Shown here: positions 1-9,467 of the stretch, piece after piece
Numbering within the stretch: the first letter of the stretch is position 1
How the letters are laid out: each line of letters begins with the position of its first letter
From: an uncultured Saprospiraceae bacterium
GTDB taxonomy: Bacteria > Bacteroidota > Bacteroidia > Chitinophagales > Saprospiraceae
Assembly: GCA_937959275.1 (NCBI GenBank)
Contig: CALGLU010000011.1
Location: 1 to 57,760, forward strand
Direction of reading: 5' to 3'
Length of the DNA stretch: 57,760 bases
Position numbers and translations under genes: made by a program
The notes under the pieces: model-generated
What the model saw: the letters and a program-made list of their open reading frames with translations, nothing else
What the model was told of the DNA's origin: nothing
The model's database searches: none

Positions 1-49
1 TGACACCATAGGTGTCAAATATTGGTTGCACGGCACAAAGTGGCGTGCA
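1..49. promoter_or_regulatory. two adjacent dyads at window edge
   Basis: Positions 1-17 form a perfect 7-bp inverted repeat (TGACACC/GGTGTCA, 3-base loop). Positions 27-49 form a longer hairpin, TGCACG and CAC on the left pairing with GTG and CGTGCA on the right, with one G/G mismatch. No gene covers them. They lie beyond the end of the minus-strand LytTR gene, so they could be operators or a terminator of a gene outside the window. The role is unknown. Confidence 0.4.
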
Positions 50-190
50 TTATTATATTAAAAGAGGCTAATTTGGCTGGATTTTTTGTAAAAATCGTGA
101 CAAATTAATGTTTCAATACATTAACCTGTGTTATTAAATTAATTCTTATGCCACTAACTAAACGACATTGGGCATGACCCCTTGGATTGT

Positions 191-940
191 TTACGAATCA
201 ATCCATGCCTTAAACTCAGTCATCCGCGCTCGACTCACAATAAATTCAAGATCTGATGATGTCGTTAACTCGACTTTAAGTCGTTGGTTGAGAAACGGGT
301 GAATTTTGCCGATACTGTTGATATTGATAATTTGTTTGCGATTAATTTGAAAAAAGATAGACTCATCTATCTCATCAATCAGATATTGAATCGATTTAGT
401 ATACAGATGTCTTTTTTTGTCTGTTGTGTATAAAAATGTCAAGCCATCATCTGAATGAATAAAGGCGATATCATCAACACTAATAAATTCAAAATGATTG
501 CCTTTTTTGACAAGGCATCGATTTTTTTTACTGGTTGAAAAGGATTGCAATAAGTGACTGTACTTGTTGGCTTGGAAGCCTAGAGCGCGTTGTGTTTCAA
601 ACTTGACAAGAGCGTTTAGTAATTCGTCTTGACTGATCGGTTTTAATAAATAATCTATGCTGTTCACTTTAAATGCTTGTAAAGCAAATTGATCATACGC
701 AGTTGTGAAAATAATAGGAGACTGGATCTCAATATGGTTAAACAACTCAAAACTTATCCCGTCAGATAATTGAATATCTAAAAGAATCAAATCTGGATGG
801 GGGTTTTGTTGTAGCCAATTAATGGTATCCTGTACGCTATCTAAATGATCAATAATAGAATAGTTGGGCCGTAACTTGGAGAGTAGGGTCCTTAGGTATT
901 CGCAAGCATTGATTTCATCTTCTACGATTAATACATTCAT
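191..940 (-). CDS. LytTR-family response regulator
   Basis: Cytoplasmic DNA-binding response regulator of 249 residues. The N-terminal receiver domain (about 1-120) has the acidic pair at E7/D8, the phospho-acceptor Asp at D55 in LILLDIQLSDG, the switch Thr in IIFTTAYDQFAL and Lys in YLLKPIS. The C-terminal LytTR DNA-binding domain (about 140-245) ends in the usual INRKQIININSI and VSRARM elements. Its start overlaps the stop of the upstream sensor kinase gene by 4 bp (ATGA), so the two form a translationally coupled two-component system. The target genes cannot be read from this window. The family call is secure. Confidence 0.95.
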   Translation of the reverse strand: MNVLIVEDEINACEYLRTLLSKLRPNYSIIDHLDSVQDTINWLQQNPHPDLILLDIQLSDGISFELFNHIEIQSPIIFTTAYDQFALQAFKVNSIDYLLKPISQDELLNALVKFETQRALGFQANKYSHLLQSFSTSKKNRCLVKKGNHFEFISVDDIAFIHSDDGLTFLYTTDKKRHLYTKSIQYLIDEIDESIFFQINRKQIININSIGKIHPFLNQRLKVELTTSSDLEFIVSRARMTEFKAWIDS

Positions 941-2001
941 TCGAGGACTAATTTTCTAAGGAGTGGAATCTTAACTTCAAAAGAATCTTTTGTTTCATGA
1001 CATTCCATTAGTTTGTCTGTAAAATAGGTAAACCGATCACGAATATTCTTTAAACCCATGCCAGTAGATTGTACGGATTGGATTTTTTTCTGGAGGTTAT
1101 TCTTTACATGAATGTATTCACCGTGATTGTCTACAAAAACATCAATGTCAAGAGGCTTGTTTTTTGAGACAATATTGTGTTTGACAGCATTTTCAATTAA
1201 TAGTTGTAAGGTCATAGGGAGTATATGGACTTCGTTAGTTACACCATTCCGGATATCAATAGAAATATTATCACCGAAGCGTTCTTTTAAAAGTTCAGCA
1301 TAAATTTTAATGTTAGTCAGTTCTGTTTGTAAGGGAACAGTGACATTGTCTTTTTTTCCTACTGAGTATCTATAGAATTTGGACAACTTGTCAAGATAAT
1401 TCATCGCCTTTTGTTCATCTTTTGGTATGAGGTTCATTAATGTATTCAGGCTATTGAAAAGAAAGTGTGGGTTGATTTGATTGCGTAGATTGTCAAGCTG
1501 AGTTTGCACGTGCGCTGTTTTGACTTCCTCTTTTTCTTTAACTGCAGCTTTAAATTTATAAAAGAAATAGAAGGCTTCGTAGAGCACTAAAACAGAGAGA
1601 CTAATTGTGCTAACAGCCAAAAAGGCAATAATAAATTCTGGTACAAATAAGTCTTGAGTGTTGAAGAGTAAATTGAAACATTGCTCTCCAAAGCTAATGA
1701 GTTTGCAACTTAAAAATGTAACAATAATTGATCCACCGATAGAATAAAATAAACGTTCGTGTGTTTGTTCAATACTTGGAAATCGTTTTCGTAATTGAAT
1801 CACTAAATACCGAAGCGTCCACCAAATAACAACTGCATAGATGAGAGACTCCATAAAAATATAGGGAATCTTTGCAACATATTCTTTAAATGAAATAGTG
1901 AGAAATAGGAGTGGGGCTAGGAGAGCACCTATAGGAATACCATAGAGCATCAATTTGCGATCGTCAAATAGAATATATTCGAAATTTTTGCTGCGCTTCA
2001 T
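937..2001 (-). CDS. LytS/YehU-type sensor histidine kinase
   Basis: Membrane histidine kinase of 354 residues. Four hydrophobic segments lie at roughly 18-38, 45-70, 87-105 and 122-148. They are followed by a coiled linker and a His_kinase domain whose phospho-acceptor is H179 in NQINPHFLFNSLNTL. The ATPase part shows LQLLIENAVKHN and the glycine box TGMGLKNIRDR. There is no recognisable extracellular sensor domain, which is usual for this family in Bacteroidota. It overlaps the downstream LytTR regulator by 4 bp and should phosphorylate it. The signal sensed is unknown. Confidence 0.95.
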   Translation of the reverse strand: MKRSKNFEYILFDDRKLMLYGIPIGALLAPLLFLTISFKEYVAKIPYIFMESLIYAVVIWWTLRYLVIQLRKRFPSIEQTHERLFYSIGGSIIVTFLSCKLISFGEQCFNLLFNTQDLFVPEFIIAFLAVSTISLSVLVLYEAFYFFYKFKAAVKEKEEVKTAHVQTQLDNLRNQINPHFLFNSLNTLMNLIPKDEQKAMNYLDKLSKFYRYSVGKKDNVTVPLQTELTNIKIYAELLKERFGDNISIDIRNGVTNEVHILPMTLQLLIENAVKHNIVSKNKPLDIDVFVDNHGEYIHVKNNLQKKIQSVQSTGMGLKNIRDRFTYFTDKLMECHETKDSFEVKIPLLRKLVLE

Positions 2002-2029
2002 TTGTTAAATCTACTCTATTTTGGTACCA

Positions 2030-2064
2030 AAAATAAAAGAGAAGGTACATGAATACCTTCTCTT
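2030..2064 (-). terminator. rho-independent terminator
   Basis: An 11-bp perfect inverted repeat (AAGAGAAGGTA / TACCTTCTCTT, arms 2037-2047 and 2054-2064) is followed, read on the minus strand, by a T-rich tract. It sits just downstream of the minus-strand gene ending at 2086 and separates it from the LytS/LytTR operon. Confidence 0.75.
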
Positions 2065-2085
2065 ACATGAAAATTTTGACTGTCG

Positions 2086-2514
2086 TTACAGTCTGAATTG
2101 TATAGGGAAAACAATTGTTTGCTTTGTTGGGACACCATTGAAAAGGACTGGACTGACTTTTTTTACTCGATTCAATGTGTTTTTAATTTCTAGGTCAAAG
2201 GCAGTACCTAAGCTTTCAAGGATTTCAAAATTGTCAATGATCCCCTTTTTTGAAATCGTTACTTTAACCGTTGATATTCCCTCTATTTCGTAAGGTCTCA
2301 TAGACATAGGATAATTTATTTTGTAGCTTAATTGTTGTTTGATATCACTAAATGTTGATGCTGAATTAATAGCGACTGGTGCATTTTTGGTAGCAACAGG
2401 TTCTATGGATTCTGCTAATTCGACAAAGGCAAATTCTTGAGAACTGAGTTGAGCTGAGAGATTCATCGAAGTTATGGTAGCTAGAAGGAAGGCAGAAAGT
2501 TTAAGGAGATTCAT
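2086..2514 (-). CDS. secreted TonB C-terminal-like protein
   Basis: A small exported protein of 142 residues. It has a signal peptide (about 1-22, ending near MNLSAQ) and a C-terminal half (about 65-142) that resembles the TonB C-terminal fold: YEIEGISTVKVTISKKG, then a buried acidic/leucine helix, ending FPIQFRL. Unlike a true TonB there is no transmembrane anchor plus proline-rich spacer, so energising outer-membrane receptors through ExbBD is unlikely. Stand-alone secreted copies of this fold are common in Bacteroidota and of uncertain function. It has its own terminator downstream, so it is probably monocistronic. Confidence 0.7.
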   Translation of the reverse strand: MNLLKLSAFLLATITSMNLSAQLSSQEFAFVELAESIEPVATKNAPVAINSASTFSDIKQQLSYKINYPMSMRPYEIEGISTVKVTISKKGIIDNFEILESLGTAFDLEIKNTLNRVKKVSPVLFNGVPTKQTIVFPIQFRL

Positions 2515-2656
2515 AATTGTATTTTATTTGTGATTAATACCTGCAAGTTGCTAGTGAATGAATCATTATCAAACCAAAAATTGGTGAATTAGCTATTTAT
2601 ACAGTTGAACTGCGCTAACGAGGCTATACTGGAGGTAGATGGTACTTTAAGCTATT

Positions 2657-2674
2657 GTTGGTTCGGAGACCAAC
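2657..2674. other. short hairpin downstream of prfC
   Basis: Six-base arms GTTGGT/ACCAAC with a 6-base loop lie 17 bases beyond the prfC stop codon. There is no clear T-tract on the minus strand, so terminator function is only possible. Confidence 0.3.
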
Positions 2675-2690
2675 AGCGGCTACTATTTCA

Positions 2691-4271
2691 TTAGAACTCA
2701 CTTGTGAAGTGAAAGTTTATCGCAGGATGATTGTCTTGTACGGTTTTCAGTGCCCACGCAGATTCTGCTAAATAGACAAGCTTGCCGTCCTTATCCAATG
2801 CCAAATCTTTTTTGCGACGAGAAGTAAAGGCTTTTAATTCTTCTTGATCCTCGCAGTCGACCCAACAAGCTTTATGTAGGTTAACAGATTCGTACTGACA
2901 AGAAGCACCATATTCGTGCTTCAGTCGGTATTGAATGACTTCAAATTGTAGAGCCCCAACAGTTCCAATGATTTTACGATTGTTGTCTTCTTTAGTAAAT
3001 AATTGGGCGACACCTTCATCCATTAATTGAGTTATGCCTTTTGCAAGTTGTTTTGACTTTAAGGGGTCTGCGTTATTGACAAAGCGAAATTGCTCAGGTG
3101 AGAAAGAAGGGATGCCTTTAAAATGAAGCTCTTCACCTGCAGTCAGTGTATCACCTATTTTAAAATTACCCGAATCATACAAGCCGACAATATCACCAGG
3201 ATAAGCTGTTTCGACGACCTCTTTGCGAGCTGCCATAAAGGAAGTGGGATTTGAAAATTTTATTTTTCTATTAAGACGAATGTGCTGGTAATTGGTGTTT
3301 CTCTGAAAGATACCTGAGCATATTCTCAGAAAGGCGATTCGATCCCGATGCTTGGGGTCAATATTGGCGTGGATCTTAAAGACGAAGCCTGAGAATTGAT
3401 CATCATCTGGGTGGATCACTCGTTCTTCTGTTTCGCGAGGAAGTGGTGAAGGGGCAATTTCTACAAAACAATCTAATAATTCTTTGACGCCAAAATTATT
3501 GATCGCACTTCCAAAAAAGACGGGAGAAATCATCCCTTCCAAATAGTATTCACGATCAAATTCTGGATAAATCTCTTTAAGAAGAGTGGTCTCCTCTCTT
3601 AATTCAGCTGCAGGCCGTTCTCCTACTTTTTCTTCGAGCATGGGGTCAGACAGATCTTCAATACTTGTCATTTCATCCGATGTTTGCTTGCCATGCGGAC
3701 TAAACAGGTTCAAGTGTTTTTTATACAAATTATATACACCTTGAAAACGCTGACCCATGCCGATTGGCCAACTCAAAGGGCAGACAGATAGACCTAATTT
3801 TTGTTCAATCTCATCAAGTAAGTCAAACGCATCTTTCCCTTCACGATCCATTTTGTTAATGAACACAATTATGGGCGTCTTGCGCATCTTGCAGACTTTA
3901 ACAAGTTTTTCGGTTTGCTCCTCGACACCTTTTGCGACATCTATGACAACGATCACGCTATCTACTGCGGTTAATGTCCTAAAGGTATCTTCAGCAAAAT
4001 CTTTGTGACCTGGTGTATCAAGAATATTGACTTTCCGGCCGCGATAGTCAAAAGCCATGACAGATGTCGCCACCGAAATACCTCTTTGTTTCTCGATTTC
4101 CATAAAGTCAGAGGTCGCGTGTCTCTTGATTTTATTAGATTTGACAGCACCAGCTACCTGTATGGCACCTCCAAACAAGAGCAATTTCTCTGTGAGCGTC
4201 GTTTTTCCTGCATCTGGGTGAGAGACGATACCAAACGTTCTGCGCTTTTCTATTTCTTCCTTAAATCCCAT
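2691..4271 (-). CDS. prfC: peptide chain release factor 3
   Basis: Translational GTPase that recycles RF1/RF2 from the ribosome after peptide release. The P-loop [10 protein letters not shown] lies about 15 residues after the chosen Met. The G3 motif is in [11 protein letters not shown], the G4 motif is FINKMD, and the elongation-factor-like beta-barrel and C-terminal domains follow ([14 protein letters not shown]). The open frame extends 11 codons upstream to 4304, but the Met at 4271 ([13 protein letters not shown]) matches the short N-terminus usual in RF3, so I prefer it. Length (526 residues) is typical. It is divergent from the antiporter gene. Confidence 0.95.
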   Translation of the reverse strand: MGFKEEIEKRRTFGIVSHPDAGKTTLTEKLLLFGGAIQVAGAVKSNKIKRHATSDFMEIEKQRGISVATSVMAFDYRGRKVNILDTPGHKDFAEDTFRTLTAVDSVIVVIDVAKGVEEQTEKLVKVCKMRKTPIIVFINKMDREGKDAFDLLDEIEQKLGLSVCPLSWPIGMGQRFQGVYNLYKKHLNLFSPHGKQTSDEMTSIEDLSDPMLEEKVGERPAAELREETTLLKEIYPEFDREYYLEGMISPVFFGSAINNFGVKELLDCFVEIAPSPLPRETEERVIHPDDDQFSGFVFKIHANIDPKHRDRIAFLRICSGIFQRNTNYQHIRLNRKIKFSNPTSFMAARKEVVETAYPGDIVGLYDSGNFKIGDTLTAGEELHFKGIPSFSPEQFRFVNNADPLKSKQLAKGITQLMDEGVAQLFTKEDNNRKIIGTVGALQFEVIQYRLKHEYGASCQYESVNLHKACWVDCEDQEELKAFTSRRKKDLALDKDGKLVYLAESAWALKTVQDNHPAINFHFTSEF

Positions 4272-4425
4272 AAAAGGCTGCAAAGGTAACAGACTTGAGA
4301 CCATTTTCTTATATTTCTACACTGCTAATCTGGATTCTAGTCCTCATAAAGCGTCAATTTTCCTTACTTTTGGTATTCTGTATGCATTTGAACATAGACT
4401 CCCTTATTAATATCTCGTAGTACAT

Positions 4426-6282
4426 ATGTTAGAAATAGGTAGTATTATAATTTTAGGAATATTTTCTCAATGGATTGCGTGGAAGCTTAAAATTCCTGCA
4501 ATACTTCCATTGATCTTGATTGGGCTATTTGTTGGTCCCTTTTCAATATATTGGACAGGTACAGGCTTAAAATTTATAGATCCTACATGGAGCGAGGCCA
4601 CTCATCATGGCTTGTTTCCCGGACATCATTTGACTCATTTTGTTGAATTGGCAATTGGGATCATTCTGTTTGAGGGCGGGATGACTTTAAAAAAGGATGA
4701 ATTTAGTGGCGTTGGGAATAGTATACTCAAACTCATATCGATTGGTGCTCTGGTGACTTTTGTCCTAGCAGGCTTTCTGACACATTTTATTGTAGGCATA
4801 TCTTGGCCATTATCATTTTTGTTTTCAGGACTAATTATTGTGACAGGACCTACAGTGATCGCACCTATCTTGAGGAATCTGAGTTTAGAAAAGCGAGTAG
4901 CCAGTATTTTGAAATGGGAGGGTATTTTAATAGATCCGATAGGAGCGCTAGTTGCTGTATTGGTGTATGAGTTTATTTCGTCGTCAGATGGTGGAGCCTT
5001 TACGTCATATGCTTTTGTTCATTTTTTGCGGATCTGTTTGGTGGGCTTTGCCTTAGGGACGATATTAGCGATTGCCCTTCGAGAGATGCTGAGAAGAGAT
5101 TGGATACCACATTATTTAATTACCATATTCACACTCGCCTATGTGTTGTTCATCTTTGTAGGCTCTAGCCAAATTTTGCCGGACTCAGGCTTGTTGTCTG
5201 TCGTCGTAGCAGGGATGGTGTTGGGTAATATTGAAGTCCCTCATATCAAGGAAATAGAGTACTTTAAGGAATCTCTGAGTATTTTATTGATATCTATCTT
5301 ATTCATTTTATTGTCTGCGAATATTGACATCAAAGATTTAGAATTGTTGATGGGATGGAAGCCATTGCTGTTATTGGCAAGTGTGATATTAGTAGTGAGG
5401 CCTTTGAGTGTATTTTTGAGTACGATCAATTCGCCTTTGACAACAAAAGAAAAGTTATTTATTAGTTGGGTTGGACCAAGAGGAATTGTCGCTGCCGGGA
5501 TAGCGTCATATTTAGGTTTAAAGCTTGCTGAAAAACAAGTGCCTGGTGCAGAATGGATTACTCCACTCGTATTCATGATTGTCTTAGGTACTGTGCTACT
5601 GAATGCGACTACGGCAGGGTTAGTGGCAAAAGTCTTAGGTGTATTGTCTACTAAAAGTAATGGCTACCTCATTATTGGAGCCACTAAGGCAGCAAGGATA
5701 ATTGGTAAGTATTTATTTGATCAAGGCTTGAATGTGGTCCTTGTTGATACGAACCCAAGTAATATTAGCTATGCCAAGAAGTTAGGCTTGACGGCTATCA
5801 ATACGAATATTTATAATGATGATTTGACTGATGTGATCGAGTTAGGAGATGTAGGGAATATACTAGCAATGACAAGTAATACAGATGTCAATAACTTTGC
5901 ACTGAATAAGTTTTCGGAGCGCTTTGGTGAAAATGGCTCATTTAGACTGGCCTCAACATCAGAAGTGAGAAATGAGCAAGTCGGAGATGAGAATATATTA
6001 TTCAGTAAGGTTGATGATTATTATACCTTAGATCGGATAGCGCGGGATCATAACGAGATAAGAGAAGTGGAGATCACTGATGAAACGACTCTTGAAAAGG
6101 CACTTGCTGATTTAGATGAAAATCCTGTCAATATTCCTCTTTTTGTTCGTAGAGATACTATTTACGAGGTCATACAAAGCGATTATTCAAAGTTGAAGTT
6201 AGAGCCAAATTCGTTCCTTATTTACATGGGAGCAGAAATCAAAGAGGGCGTCTTCCAAAGTCAAATCAACGAAGAAGAGTAG
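4426..6282 (+). CDS. cation:proton antiporter with TrkA-N-like domain
   Basis: Integral membrane antiporter of 618 residues. About twelve hydrophobic segments in residues 1-410 carry the CPA-type signature TGPTVIAPILRNL and an acidic ILIDPIGA segment that contains the expected transport Asp. A cytoplasmic Rossmann-like TrkA-N domain follows from about 415 (GYLIIGATKAARIIGKYL, then LVDTNP), suggesting gating by a nucleotide. It most likely exchanges Na+ or K+ for protons in pH and salt homeostasis; the ion cannot be read from sequence. It is divergent from prfC and convergent with the PspC gene, which ends 6 bp away. Confidence 0.88.
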   Translation: MLEIGSIIILGIFSQWIAWKLKIPAILPLILIGLFVGPFSIYWTGTGLKFIDPTWSEATHHGLFPGHHLTHFVELAIGIILFEGGMTLKKDEFSGVGNSILKLISIGALVTFVLAGFLTHFIVGISWPLSFLFSGLIIVTGPTVIAPILRNLSLEKRVASILKWEGILIDPIGALVAVLVYEFISSSDGGAFTSYAFVHFLRICLVGFALGTILAIALREMLRRDWIPHYLITIFTLAYVLFIFVGSSQILPDSGLLSVVVAGMVLGNIEVPHIKEIEYFKESLSILLISILFILLSANIDIKDLELLMGWKPLLLLASVILVVRPLSVFLSTINSPLTTKEKLFISWVGPRGIVAAGIASYLGLKLAEKQVPGAEWITPLVFMIVLGTVLLNATTAGLVAKVLGVLSTKSNGYLIIGATKAARIIGKYLFDQGLNVVLVDTNPSNISYAKKLGLTAINTNIYNDDLTDVIELGDVGNILAMTSNTDVNNFALNKFSERFGENGSFRLASTSEVRNEQVGDENILFSKVDDYYTLDRIARDHNEIREVEITDETTLEKALADLDENPVNIPLFVRRDTIYEVIQSDYSKLKLEPNSFLIYMGAEIKEGVFQSQINEEE

Positions 6283-6288
6283 CCAGCC

Positions 6289-7050
6289 TTATGTATTTCT
6301 AAAGCCGAATATTGAAAGGATAATATTAAAACAACTTTGTAGAACTCTAACGCTTGTATGACATACAAAGCCTAGCCAGTCGTAAATTCTTTTAAAGATA
6401 TTTCTGGAATGTCGGCTACTTTTTTTTTTAGTGAAAAAATCATCTGTGATTTGAGAAATACTGTCAGTCATATCTGAAAATTCATCTTCAATCATACGAC
6501 CAATGTTTTCGACATTCGCATTTTCTCCTCGCATTGCTAATCGATCTCCAGTCGTTTTTGCAGATGGGACGACTATCCAGAGTACGATATAGGGTATCAT
6601 ACCTATACCAGATAAGAATAGAAGACCAAAGGCAAGTCTCACCCAGATTGGATCCTCAATCCCCCAATATGCAGCTATACCACTACAGACTCCACCGATA
6701 ACCTTATTGTCGGCATCTCTAAAGAATCGCTTACCTGTTTGTACTGAATGACTTTTTGTAGTTTGAAAAGAAGACTCTTGATCCACTTGTTCTGCTCCGA
6801 ATTGCTCCGGCGTTCCCATTATATTTATAATATTCTTTAAGTCATCTTGATTTATAATCTTACGCTCTCCCAGGGATTCTGTAAAGAGTTCGGCCATTCT
6901 AGCTTCTATATCTGACATGATATCACAGACGCCTTCCGACTTACCAAAATGTGTCTCTATTGTGTTTAGGTAGGATTGCAGATTCTGATACACATCCTCA
7001 TCAATGGTGAAGGGATACCCGCCTAAATTTATATTGTGAATTTTATTCAT
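6289..7050 (-). CDS. PspC-domain membrane protein
   Basis: A 253-residue protein. The N-terminal soluble segment (1-100) resembles the domain found ahead of PspC in Bacteroidota (HNINLGGYPFTIDEDVY). A PspC domain follows at about 107-166 (RFFRDADNKVIGGVCSGIA, IEDPIWVRLAF) and includes a membrane helix at about 138-161. A hydrophobic C-terminus (about 228-250) may be a second membrane segment. PspC proteins act in envelope-stress sensing. It lies 33 bp downstream of the PadR regulator on the same strand, a pairing that is very common in this phylum, so PadR probably controls it. Confidence 0.88.
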   Translation of the reverse strand: MNKIHNINLGGYPFTIDEDVYQNLQSYLNTIETHFGKSEGVCDIMSDIEARMAELFTESLGERKIINQDDLKNIINIMGTPEQFGAEQVDQESSFQTTKSHSVQTGKRFFRDADNKVIGGVCSGIAAYWGIEDPIWVRLAFGLLFLSGIGMIPYIVLWIVVPSAKTTGDRLAMRGENANVENIGRMIEDEFSDMTDSISQITDDFFTKKKSSRHSRNIFKRIYDWLGFVCHTSVRVLQSCFNIILSIFGFRNT

Positions 7051-7083
7051 ATTCTATTTTGTTTTAAAAAAGTGATTTGGGGC

Positions 7084-7476
7084 TTACTTAGATTTTGTTT
7101 TAGTTGATGATTTGGGTTTTGCTTTTGCCTTTGTTTTTGTTTTTGTTTTTGCTTTTGTGATCGAGTGACTTACAGATTTGGTAAGATGGTTCCACGTGTC
7201 ATGCAGACCATCTAAAAAGGAAAGTCCACTGTCTGTCAAATGATAATATTTACGTGGAGGACCTGCTTTAGATTCTTTCCAAGTATACGTTAGGAGTTCA
7301 GCATTTTTGAGCCTAGAAAGTAGTGGATATAGCGTGCCTTCGACGACAATAAGTTCAGCTTGCTTTAGCCTCTTTATAATATCAGAAGGATAGGCTTCTT
7401 TTTCAGAAATTATGGATAAAACGCATAATTCCAGAATCCCTTTTCTCATTTGTGCTTTAGTGTTTTCCAAATTCAT
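7084..7476 (-). CDS. PadR-family transcriptional regulator
   Basis: A 130-residue DNA-binding protein with the PadR winged helix (about 1-100): MRKGILELCVLSIISEKEAY, EGTLYPLLSRLKN and AGPPRKYYHLTDSG. The C-terminal 20 or so residues are a Lys/Thr repeat (KTKTKTKAKAKPKSSTKTK) encoded by a low-complexity run. That tail is not part of the core fold and is probably disordered or non-specifically nucleic-acid binding. It heads the two-gene PadR-PspC operon and is preceded by a dyad at 7524-7548 that is a good candidate autoregulatory site. Confidence 0.92.
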   Translation of the reverse strand: MNLENTKAQMRKGILELCVLSIISEKEAYPSDIIKRLKQAELIVVEGTLYPLLSRLKNAELLTYTWKESKAGPPRKYYHLTDSGLSFLDGLHDTWNHLTKSVSHSITKAKTKTKTKAKAKPKSSTKTKSK

Positions 7477-7523
7477 TCATTTATTTTTTGGATGTAATAC
7501 AAAGCAAATATACAGTCAATTTT

Positions 7524-7548
7524 AGGTACTATGCAATACAAAGTACCT
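7524..7548. promoter_or_regulatory. candidate PadR operator
   Basis: A 7-bp inverted repeat AGGTACT/AGTACCT spaced by 11 bases lies about 50 bases upstream of the PadR start codon. A partial second copy of its half (CATAGTACTC) follows at about 7557-7566. Position and symmetry fit an autoregulatory operator; the assignment is inferred. Confidence 0.5.
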
Positions 7549-7610
7549 TGGAGAGGCATAGTACTCTACGAACTGATTGAATTTATCGACGAAATCTACC
7601 TTATTTTGTA

Positions 7611-7635
7611 TATATCTTGACAGGGCACTAGTTCT
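7611..7635. repeat. solo terminal repeat of MITE-like element
   Basis: This 25-base stretch matches 47356-47380, the right end of the MITE-like element, at 24 of 25 bases. No internal element sequence lies next to it, so it is a solo end or a relic. Confidence 0.6.
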
Positions 7636-7656
7636 TGTTAGATATATAGCGGTTTA

Positions 7657-7980
7657 TATACCCAACGGATTTGGGTTTGACCTGTTTAATGTGAGGATAT
7701 TTTTTTAAGATCAAGGCACAAAACGTAACATACCCAACGCATTTGGGATTGAACTATTTAATATGAGGATATTTTTTTCAAAATCAAGGCGAAAAACATA
7801 GGAATAGCGGTGCTATTACGAGGCTTTGCAACGAAGAAGTTGTTAAAATAGGCAGTAGTACATAGTTTAAATTCAAGTTCGTTGGGTATCATATAGTGGT
7901 GCTATTATGAGGCTTTGTAACGCAGAAATTGAAAAAATAGGCAGTAGTAAATTGTTTAAATTCAAGTGCGTTAGATATAA
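7657..7980. repeat. cluster of four related repeats in inverted arrangement
   Basis: Two imperfect direct copies (about 7659-7729 and 7731-7797) each start TACCCAACG and contain TGAGGATATTTTTTT. They are followed by two imperfect direct copies of another unit (about 7804-7889 and 7890-7978), each starting near GGTGCTATTA, sharing ATAGGCAGTAGTA, and ending in TTCAAGTTCGTTGGGTA or a variant. The end of the second type is the reverse complement of the start of the first type over about 30 bases. The region is therefore a head-to-head pair of tandem pairs. No coding capacity is evident, nor is any in the remaining gap to 8120. Confidence 0.75.
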
Positions 7981-8120
7981 ATTCTAATCCGTTTTTATGT
8001 TCTTGGTGTCTTAGGCCTTATTGGAGCATCTTATTTTGGGTAATGGCCTCCAAAAAAACCTTTCTTCATTAGTTTTTGGGCAAATTAAGCGCATGAAATT
8101 AATAGATAGGGATCGTTAAT

Positions 8121-9467
8121 TTAGAGCTTGTCGGATAAAAGGTCTTTTCTAAATTTTCCAAAATGAAGATTAATGCCAATGCTTGAATAAGTATAAGGAG
8201 ATTGTATTTGATTCGCTATTGATAAAATATTAGTTGTGTGGGCAAATAGATCTACAGCTCCAAAAGAAAGATTCGCTCCAAGTCCGATGTTTATCGGATT
8301 AAGGGTTGAATAATTTAGTGAAGTTGATAAAGATACGCTAGGCAATACATTGTATTGAGCTGCTGCACCCACCGCATAATTTTTAAACCCTGAAAAGCTA
8401 GTGTAATGAACAGCTCCAGAAAATAGCAAAGAGGCATTGTATTGATGATATCCAGCCAACCCGATACTAAGGGGTAAGCTTGTAGAGTAAGAATTGTTGG
8501 ACTCAATAATATCCAAAAGTTGTTCTAAGGAATCTTGATAAGAAACCGTTTTATTGGGATCAAGAATATCTAAAATACTGACGCCACCAAATGAATTTGT
8601 CCCTGTGCTACTATAATTTATAGGAGAACTCTTCCAAGAAATGGAACCCCAGTCGCTTACTTTAATAATAAAATTAGTCTGCTCATCAATTGCATATTGT
8701 GCGAATAAACTAAGAGAAACGCCACGATTGTTTGAAAAGAAACTATTGCCAAAATCTCCTGTGTAATCAACAAATATATTCTGCAGGTCTTCATATCGAA
8801 TCAAATCTGATGTATTAATTCTGAAGTCTGTATCCGTAATGATATCGTAGAAAAGTGGCTTAGCTTCTATCATTAATCTGTCCCTTTCTACTGAAGCATC
8901 AGCGACTCCGGATAGAAGAGAAATAGCGCCACCAATGGTTAAAGAACTAGATTTTAAGTTTGCTGAAAGTGTATATGCATGAAATGCTTGGTTTGTCATT
9001 TTAAAACTTAAATCCAATTGTTCGCCAAAAATGAACGCATTCCCCGCTGTATAGAAATCAAGCGCTTGTAAAGGATAATCAACATGTGATACATATTGCA
9101 TTCCGTAAGAAGCTGCTATAGATACATTTTGATTGATCTTAATCCCAAAGCCTAATCCATTCGCACGTCCACCGAATTGAAGAATATTTTGCTCCTCAGC
9201 AAAAGGCAAAGCTGCTGACGGATCAATCAGCAACCGACCAGCACTATCCCGACTTAGATAATCCGTAATTGTTGGCCCTTGTTGACTCACACCATAATAT
9301 AGAGACGGTAAGTAAACGACATATTTTGAAGAATCAATAAAATGCTGTTGATGATTAACATCAAACGAATGATCATTTTGGTACAAGAGTGATTTTGAAA
9401 AGCTCTGGGCATCCAAACTCAATCCGACACCAAGAACAAAGAGGCTCAACAAACAAATTCTAATCAT
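8121..9467 (-). CDS. DUF5723-type outer-membrane protein
   Basis: A 448-residue exported protein with a signal peptide (about 1-20, ending LSLDAQ). The body is rich in alternating amphipathic strands such as SLSTSLNYSTLNPINIGLGANLS and ends in a strand followed by a short basic tail, consistent with an outer-membrane beta-barrel. The pattern fits the DUF5723 family of Bacteroidota (family call from memory of its layout). No catalytic motif is visible. Its start overlaps the stop of the upstream lipoprotein gene by 4 bp, so the pair is probably one envelope unit. Confidence 0.65.
   Translation of the reverse strand: MIRICLLSLFVLGVGLSLDAQSFSKSLLYQNDHSFDVNHQQHFIDSSKYVVYLPSLYYGVSQQGPTITDYLSRDSAGRLLIDPSAALPFAEEQNILQFGGRANGLGFGIKINQNVSIAASYGMQYVSHVDYPLQALDFYTAGNAFIFGEQLDLSFKMTNQAFHAYTLSANLKSSSLTIGGAISLLSGVADASVERDRLMIEAKPLFYDIITDTDFRINTSDLIRYEDLQNIFVDYTGDFGNSFFSNNRGVSLSLFAQYAIDEQTNFIIKVSDWGSISWKSSPINYSSTGTNSFGGVSILDILDPNKTVSYQDSLEQLLDIIESNNSYSTSLPLSIGLAGYHQYNASLLFSGAVHYTSFSGFKNYAVGAAAQYNVLPSVSLSTSLNYSTLNPINIGLGANLSFGAVDLFAHTTNILSIANQIQSPYTYSSIGINLHFGKFRKDLLSDKL

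Noticed and set aside
4365-4372. TACTTTTG as a -7 promoter element for the antiporter gene
   Set aside because: It matches TAnnTTTG, but no -33 TTG at the right distance could be found, and such matches are frequent by chance in AT-rich spacers.
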